The translations under genes and the position numbers were made by a program. From Synergistaceae bacterium (GTDB taxonomy: Bacteria > Synergistota > Synergistia > Synergistales > Synergistaceae), in contig JAITAT010000110.1 of assembly GCA_031283975.1 (NCBI GenBank), forward strand, positions 1 through 12,501: a DNA stretch of 12,501 bases, read 5' to 3'. Below the pieces are notes generated by a model that searched no databases, was not told where the DNA came from, and worked only from the letters and a program-made list of their open reading frames with translations. Shown one piece after another: positions 9,211-12,501 of this stretch (within the stretch, counting starts at the first letter, position 1; each line of letters opens with the position of its first letter).

Positions 9211-10316
9211 TCGGGAACCCCCTTTATCAAGAAATCTTCCCCTATTTTTCGATATCTGACGTCTTTCAGGCGTATAGTCCCGTTCATCAGTTCGAACGAC
9301 AATCCTCCGAACGCGCCTATGCCGTTTCCCATGATTCTAGGGGAGACGAACAGTGAAAACTCGTCCGCGGCCCGCGCTTTTACAAACGATGAAACGAGCC
9401 CCGCTCCGCCTTCCACTAACAGATTATTCACCCCCATAGAAGCGAATTCCCTCAGTATACCGCCCGGGGGAATACGCCCTTCGGCGTCGGTTTCCATTTT
9501 GATTATCTTTGCCCCCCGGGACAAAAGAGAGGAAAATTTACTTTCATCGGGAGACGGGCCGGAAAAGATAACGCAGTTGCCTTCGCTCAAAACGCGCGCT
9601 TCGGGAGGGGTTTTCAGATCTCTGTCAACCACCGATTTCATCGGAGAAACTCCGTCCGAATCCCTTACCGAAAGCATCGGGTCGTCCTTGAGAACCGTCC
9701 CAACGCCAACCAGAACGGCGTCGTTTTCAGCCCTCATCAAATGCGCCAGACGTCTCGCGGGTCCTCCCGTAATCCATTTGCTCTCCCCGTTCGCGAGCGC
9801 GATATCGCCGTCCAGCGACATTGCCGCCTTTATCGATACCCACGGCCGTCCTTCGGTCACTCTCTTGACGAATCCCCTGTTTATCCGCCGGCACTCGTTT
9901 TCGAGTACCCGCTGGATCACCTCGACTCCCGCCGACGACATCGCCGCGATTCCCTTCCCCGATACCCTGGGATCGGGATCGGACATGCCTATGACCACTC
10001 TCGAAACGCCGGCTTTTATCAGCGCGTCGCAGCACGGAGACGTGTGCCCGGTATGACAGCACGGTTCGAGCGATACATACGCCGTCATTCCCGCCACGGA
10101 TCCGCCCGCGTTTCGCAGCGCGTTCGTTTCGGCGTGAGCGTCCCCGTACTTCTTGTGGTATCCGCACGAGACAACTCTGCCGCCGCGCGAGCCGTAATCG
10201 ACGATGACACAGCCCACCCGAGGGTTGGGGCTGACACGCCCGGTTCCCCTCAGTGCCATCGACAGGGCCATTCTCATATAATATTCGTGTATCTTTGTGC
10301 CGGTCGACGCCACCAA
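9192..10316 (-). CDS. ribD: Bifunctional pyrimidine deaminase / reductase RibD
   Basis: RibD deaminates and then reduces the GTP cyclohydrolase II product in riboflavin synthesis. The N-terminal deaminase domain has SPNPRVGCVIV (29-39), HAETNAL (61-67, with H61 and E63) and PCCHTGHTSPCC (85-96), which together supply the zinc histidine, the two cysteines and the proton-shuttle glutamate. The reductase domain begins near RPWVSIKAAMSLDG (157-170) and includes SKWITGGPARR, GVGTVLKDDP (204-213) and NLLVEGGAGLVSSFV (298-312). At 374 residues the length is typical. The start is TTG at 10316, 10 nt after GGAGG; the adjacent GTG at 10313 is equally readable. The gene follows uvrC after only 21 nt, leaving no room for its own promoter or an FMN riboswitch. 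Confidence 0.97.
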   Translation of the reverse strand: MVASTGTKIHEYYMRMALSMALRGTGRVSPNPRVGCVIVDYGSRGGRVVSCGYHKKYGDAHAETNALRNAGGSVAGMTAYVSLEPCCHTGHTSPCCDALIKAGVSRVVIGMSDPDPRVSGKGIAAMSSAGVEVIQRVLENECRRINRGFVKRVTEGRPWVSIKAAMSLDGDIALANGESKWITGGPARRLAHLMRAENDAVLVGVGTVLKDDPMLSVRDSDGVSPMKSVVDRDLKTPPEARVLSEGNCVIFSGPSPDESKFSSLLSRGAKIIKMETDAEGRIPPGGILREFASMGVNNLLVEGGAGLVSSFVKARAADEFSLFVSPRIMGNGIGAFGGLSFELMNGTIRLKDVRYRKIGEDFLIKGVPECSRAL

Positions 10317-10326
10317 AAAAATTCAA

Positions 10327-10331
10327 CCTCC
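10327..10331 (-). promoter_or_regulatory. Ribosome-binding site of ribD
   Basis: The minus strand reads GGAGG between uvrC and ribD. It is 10 nt from the TTG at 10316 and 13 nt from the GTG at 10313, so it supports a non-ATG start for ribD. Confidence 0.7.
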
Positions 10332-10337
10332 ACGCCG

Positions 10338-11807
10338 CTATTGCCTCGGCTCCGATATATCCAGCGCCTTTGAAATGCGTTTTGCCAGTATCGGCCCCAC
10401 TTCGGGCACCGACGCAATCTCTTCCTCCGACAGGCGGGCTATGGCTCTTATGCTGCCGAATCTGGACAAAAGCTGCGCTACTCTATTTTTACCCATTCCC
10501 GGAATATCTTCAAGCGCGCTCTTCGAAAATTTTTTGTTCCTCGCCGCCCTGTGCGACGTTATGGCAAATCTGTGGGCCTCGTCGCGGACCCTCTGCAGCA
10601 GTTTCAACCCCGGATCGTCGAGCCCCAGCCTGAGAGGTTCGTTTTGTCCGGGAAGAAAAATCTCCTCGTTTCTCTTCGCGAGCGCGACGGCGGGTATGCT
10701 ATCCAACCCCAGCGAGACGAGCGCCGCTCTTGCGAATTCGAGCTGAACGGGACCGCCGTCTATCATTATGAGCTGAGGCATCGGTTCCTGGGATTCGATG
10801 CAGCGCTTATATCTGCGGACGAGAGTTTCCTCCATTGACCGGAAATCGTCTATTCCCTCCACGGTTTTCATATTGAAGCGCCGGTAAAGCGAGCTGTTCG
10901 CTATCCCCTGCTCGAAAACCACAGCCACCCCCACGGTGTGTTCCCCTGAGGTATGCGATATGTCGAATCCGTCGATCCTCCACGGGAGAGTCCTGAGACC
11001 GAGCGTTTCCTGAAGTTTTTTCAGCGGCGTCCAGTCGTTCTCGTTTTCCTCAGCCATGGCGGGGGTGGAGAGACGCTGCCGGTTGACCCGCCATATCGCC
11101 CTTATGGTATCCCTGAGATGCGCCGCCTCCTCGAACTCCATTGCGGCCGCCGCCGCGTCCATCCTCCTGTGGAGCCGGTTAGCGAGGTCAGCTCCCTTGC
11201 CGTGAAGGAGCAGCGCCAGATCGGCGACCCTTTCCCTGTACTTGGCCTCGCCGCACATACCGGCGCAAGGGGCGAGACAGAGACTGAGCGTATATCTCAT
11301 GCACGGACGTTCCCGGCGGATTTTGCCCGATACAAGCTGAAGCGAACATGTTCGCAGCGGGAAATACCTCTCGCTTATGCGCATGAGACCGCGCAAATTT
11401 CCGGCGTGAACGAACGGGCCTATGTAAACGGCTCCGTCCCCCTGTTTGTGGCGCGTCACAACCGTCCTGGGGAAATCCTCATTCGTTATTTTTATGAACG
11501 GATAACGTTCGCCCATTTTGAGTTCGACGTTGAAGAAAGGCTGATATAACTTGATGAGCCTTGACTCGAGAATCATCGCCTCGGCCTCGTTTTCCGTCCT
11601 TATCGTGGATATGTCGGCGATATCGGACACGAGCCTGGAAAGACGCGGGGAAGCGAACCGGGCGTGATTGAAATATGATGACACCCTTTTTTTAAGAGAT
11701 TTCGCCTTGCCTATATAAATTGCCTTCCCATCTTCCCCGTGCATTATATAAACGCCCGGCTTATCGGGAAAACGATTTATCATTTTAAGTAAATCATCTC
11801 TTTTCAT
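10338..11807 (-). CDS. uvrC: Excinuclease ABC subunit C, shortened form
   Basis: UvrC makes both incisions around DNA lesions after recruitment by UvrB. The parts in order are: GIY-YIG nuclease GVYIMHGEDGKAIYIGKAK (18-36); a four-cysteine cluster (C154, C169, C177, C181) like the iron-sulfur ligands reported for UvrC; a UVR motif for UvrB binding (about 208-238); the RNase H-like nuclease with FDIS (D282), LIMIDGG (D350) and AHRFAITSHR (H412, H419); and a C-terminal helix-hairpin-helix pair (430-482). The protein has 489 residues against roughly 590-610 usually. The loss lies between the UVR motif and FDIS, about 43 residues here against about 160. The frame is continuous and both flanks are well conserved, so this looks like a real short form, not a frameshift. 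The ATG has only a weak ribosome site. The gene heads the leftward cluster behind a good promoter. Confidence 0.96.
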   Translation of the reverse strand: MKRDDLLKMINRFPDKPGVYIMHGEDGKAIYIGKAKSLKKRVSSYFNHARFASPRLSRLVSDIADISTIRTENEAEAMILESRLIKLYQPFFNVELKMGERYPFIKITNEDFPRTVVTRHKQGDGAVYIGPFVHAGNLRGLMRISERYFPLRTCSLQLVSGKIRRERPCMRYTLSLCLAPCAGMCGEAKYRERVADLALLLHGKGADLANRLHRRMDAAAAAMEFEEAAHLRDTIRAIWRVNRQRLSTPAMAEENENDWTPLKKLQETLGLRTLPWRIDGFDISHTSGEHTVGVAVVFEQGIANSSLYRRFNMKTVEGIDDFRSMEETLVRRYKRCIESQEPMPQLIMIDGGPVQLEFARAALVSLGLDSIPAVALAKRNEEIFLPGQNEPLRLGLDDPGLKLLQRVRDEAHRFAITSHRAARNKKFSKSALEDIPGMGKNRVAQLLSRFGSIRAIARLSEEEIASVPEVGPILAKRISKALDISEPRQ

Positions 11808-11864
11808 AAGCGCGTTTCAAAGCCGTCCTCGCCGCGGTATTTGCCTGCAAATAACATACATATA

Positions 11865-11895
11865 TTTACAGTATAGCACCACAGTTAATTATAGT
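11865..11895 (+). promoter_or_regulatory. Possible cysS promoter, overlapping the uvrC promoter
   Basis: TTTACA (11865-11870) and TATAGT (11890-11895) are separated by 19 nt, slightly longer than ideal. The -10 overlaps the -10 of the opposing uvrC promoter by three bases. The region is AT-rich and other pairings are possible, so this is only a candidate. Confidence 0.3.
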
Positions 11896-11921
11896 ATAAG
11901 ATATTGCATTGAGATTATCAA
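11893..11921 (-). promoter_or_regulatory. Sigma70-type promoter driving uvrC and the leftward genes
   Basis: On the minus strand, TTGATA (plus 11916-11921) is followed after exactly 17 nt by TATACT (plus 11893-11898). Each hexamer differs from consensus at one base. Transcription would start near 11886 and leave a leader of about 80 nt before uvrC. This is the best promoter I can see for the twelve leftward genes. Confidence 0.65.
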
Positions 11922-11928
11922 ATACATC

Positions 11929-11934
11929 AGGAGG
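11929..11934 (+). promoter_or_regulatory. Ribosome-binding site of cysS
   Basis: A perfect AGGAGG lies 11 nt before the TTG at 11946 and 17 nt before the ATG at 11952. The spacing favours the TTG start. Confidence 0.7.
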
Positions 11935-11945
11935 TGCAACCCCGC

Positions 11946-12501
11946 TTGAATATGCATTTGCATAACGACTTGTCCGGATTGAAAGAGCCGTTCGAGCCGC
12001 AAAAACCCGGGCATGTCGCTTTTTATACGTGCGGTCCCACAGTATACGATTTTTTCCACATAGGAAACGCGAGACCGTTCATAGTTTTTGACGTACTGAG
12101 AAGATATTTCGAATCCAAGGGGTTTGGAGTCACCTTCATCCAAAATTTCACGGATATCGACGATAAAATGATACAGAAAGCCGAGCAATTCGGCGTATCG
12201 GTTAAGGAACTGGCCGAAAAATTCATCGCCGCTTACTATGAGGACGCCGATGCGCTGGGGATCAAGAGGGCGACTTTCAACCCCAGGGCGACCGAGGAGA
12301 TAACGTCGATCATAGAGATGATAGAACGTTTGATAGAACGTGGTCATGCGTATGCCGCCGGAGGGGATGTTTACTTCGAGGTGGATACGTTTCCGCGGTA
12401 TGGGAAACTGTCGAAACAGAGCCTCGACGATCTGCGGTCCGGCGCGAGGGTCGACGTCGACGAACGCAAACGGCAGCCGCTCGATTTCGCGCTCTGGAAA
12501 T
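11946..12501 (+). CDS. cysS: Cysteinyl-tRNA synthetase, N-terminal part (runs off the right edge)
   Basis: CysRS is a class I synthetase that charges tRNA-Cys. About 185 residues are present. Hallmarks are [20 protein letters not shown], which contains the zinc cysteine and the HIGN form of the HIGH motif, then [13 protein letters not shown], and [17 protein letters not shown] followed by a DFALWK segment at the edge. Reading from TTG 11946 gives [11 protein letters not shown], which aligns residue for residue with the usual start of the family (M-x-L-x-L-Y-N-T-L) and has AGGAGG 11 nt upstream. ATG 11952 is the alternative, two codons in. The gene is transcribed away from uvrC. No T-box leader is visible in the short upstream region. 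Confidence 0.96.
   Translation, partial: MNMHLHNDLSGLKEPFEPQKPGHVAFYTCGPTVYDFFHIGNARPFIVFDVLRRYFESKGFGVTFIQNFTDIDDKMIQKAEQFGVSVKELAEKFIAAYYEDADALGIKRATFNPRATEEITSIIEMIERLIERGHAYAAGGDVYFEVDTFPRYGKLSKQSLDDLRSGARVDVDERKRQPLDFALWK
11951..11964. repeat. Short palindrome over the cysS start
   Basis: TATGCA and TGCATA form perfect 6-bp inverted arms around a TT centre, directly over the first codons of cysS. It may be a protein-binding site or chance, since the bases also encode the conserved N-terminus. Confidence 0.3.

Noticed and set aside
8905..10056. Plus-strand reading frame of 383 codons opposite ribE and ribD
   Set aside because: Low-complexity Arg/Ser/Pro-rich translation with no motif; RibD and RibE on the other strand are certain.
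10338..11807. Short uvrC as a pseudogene or frameshift
   Set aside because: The frame is continuous, all catalytic landmarks remain and both flanks of the missing segment are well conserved, so a functional short form is more likely.
11808..11945. T-box leader or FMN riboswitch in the divergent intergenic region
   Set aside because: The region is only 138 bp and AT-rich, and it lacks the conserved T-box sequence and the conserved riboswitch blocks on either strand.
11889..12347. Minus-strand frame of 152 codons across the cysS start
   Set aside because: It is antisense to conserved CysRS sequence, lies over the promoter region, and has no ribosome site or family signal.

Overview
The window is a compact, almost gap-free bacterial chromosome segment of housekeeping genes. 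Twelve genes lie on the minus strand and run from uvrC (right) to gltX (left, cut by the window edge). One divergent gene, cysS, lies on the plus strand at the right edge. GC content is moderate by eye. Starts are a mix of ATG, GTG and TTG. The order yacL-ispDF-gltX resembles the Bacillus yacL-ispD-ispF-gltX-cysE-cysS neighbourhood, but ispD and ispF are fused here. The taxon cannot be fixed from the sequence alone. A deep-branching anaerobic lineage such as Synergistota is my tentative guess, held with low to moderate confidence.

Layout, following minus-strand transcription. A 138-bp divergent intergenic region (11808-11945) carries a good sigma70-type promoter for the leftward genes. Next comes uvrC (nucleotide excision repair, unusually short), followed 21 nt later by the complete riboflavin set ribD-ribE-ribBA-ribH. 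Then come serS, a membrane glycosyltransferase with a C-terminal WecG/TagA domain, ybaB, recR, a YacL-type membrane PIN-TRAM protein, the bifunctional isoprenoid enzyme IspDF, and the start of gltX. Genes overlap or sit 0-42 nt apart and I see no convincing internal terminator, so a long polycistronic unit is plausible.

Functionally the cluster joins DNA repair (UvrC, RecR, YbaB), flavin synthesis (four enzymes covering the dedicated pathway from GTP and ribulose 5-phosphate to riboflavin, apart from the phosphatase step), the MEP isoprenoid pathway, envelope glycan assembly and three aminoacyl-tRNA synthetases (SerRS, GluRS, CysRS). No mobile elements, CRISPR arrays, tRNA or rRNA genes were seen.

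The two most unusual items are proteins. The 584-residue glycosyltransferase appears to be a catalytically dead WecA/MraY-like membrane domain fused to an intact WecG/TagA domain. The 489-residue UvrC lacks roughly 110 residues between its UvrB-binding motif and its RNase H-like nuclease domain while keeping all catalytic landmarks. I found no clear undescribed multi-gene system; the neighbourhood is otherwise core metabolism.
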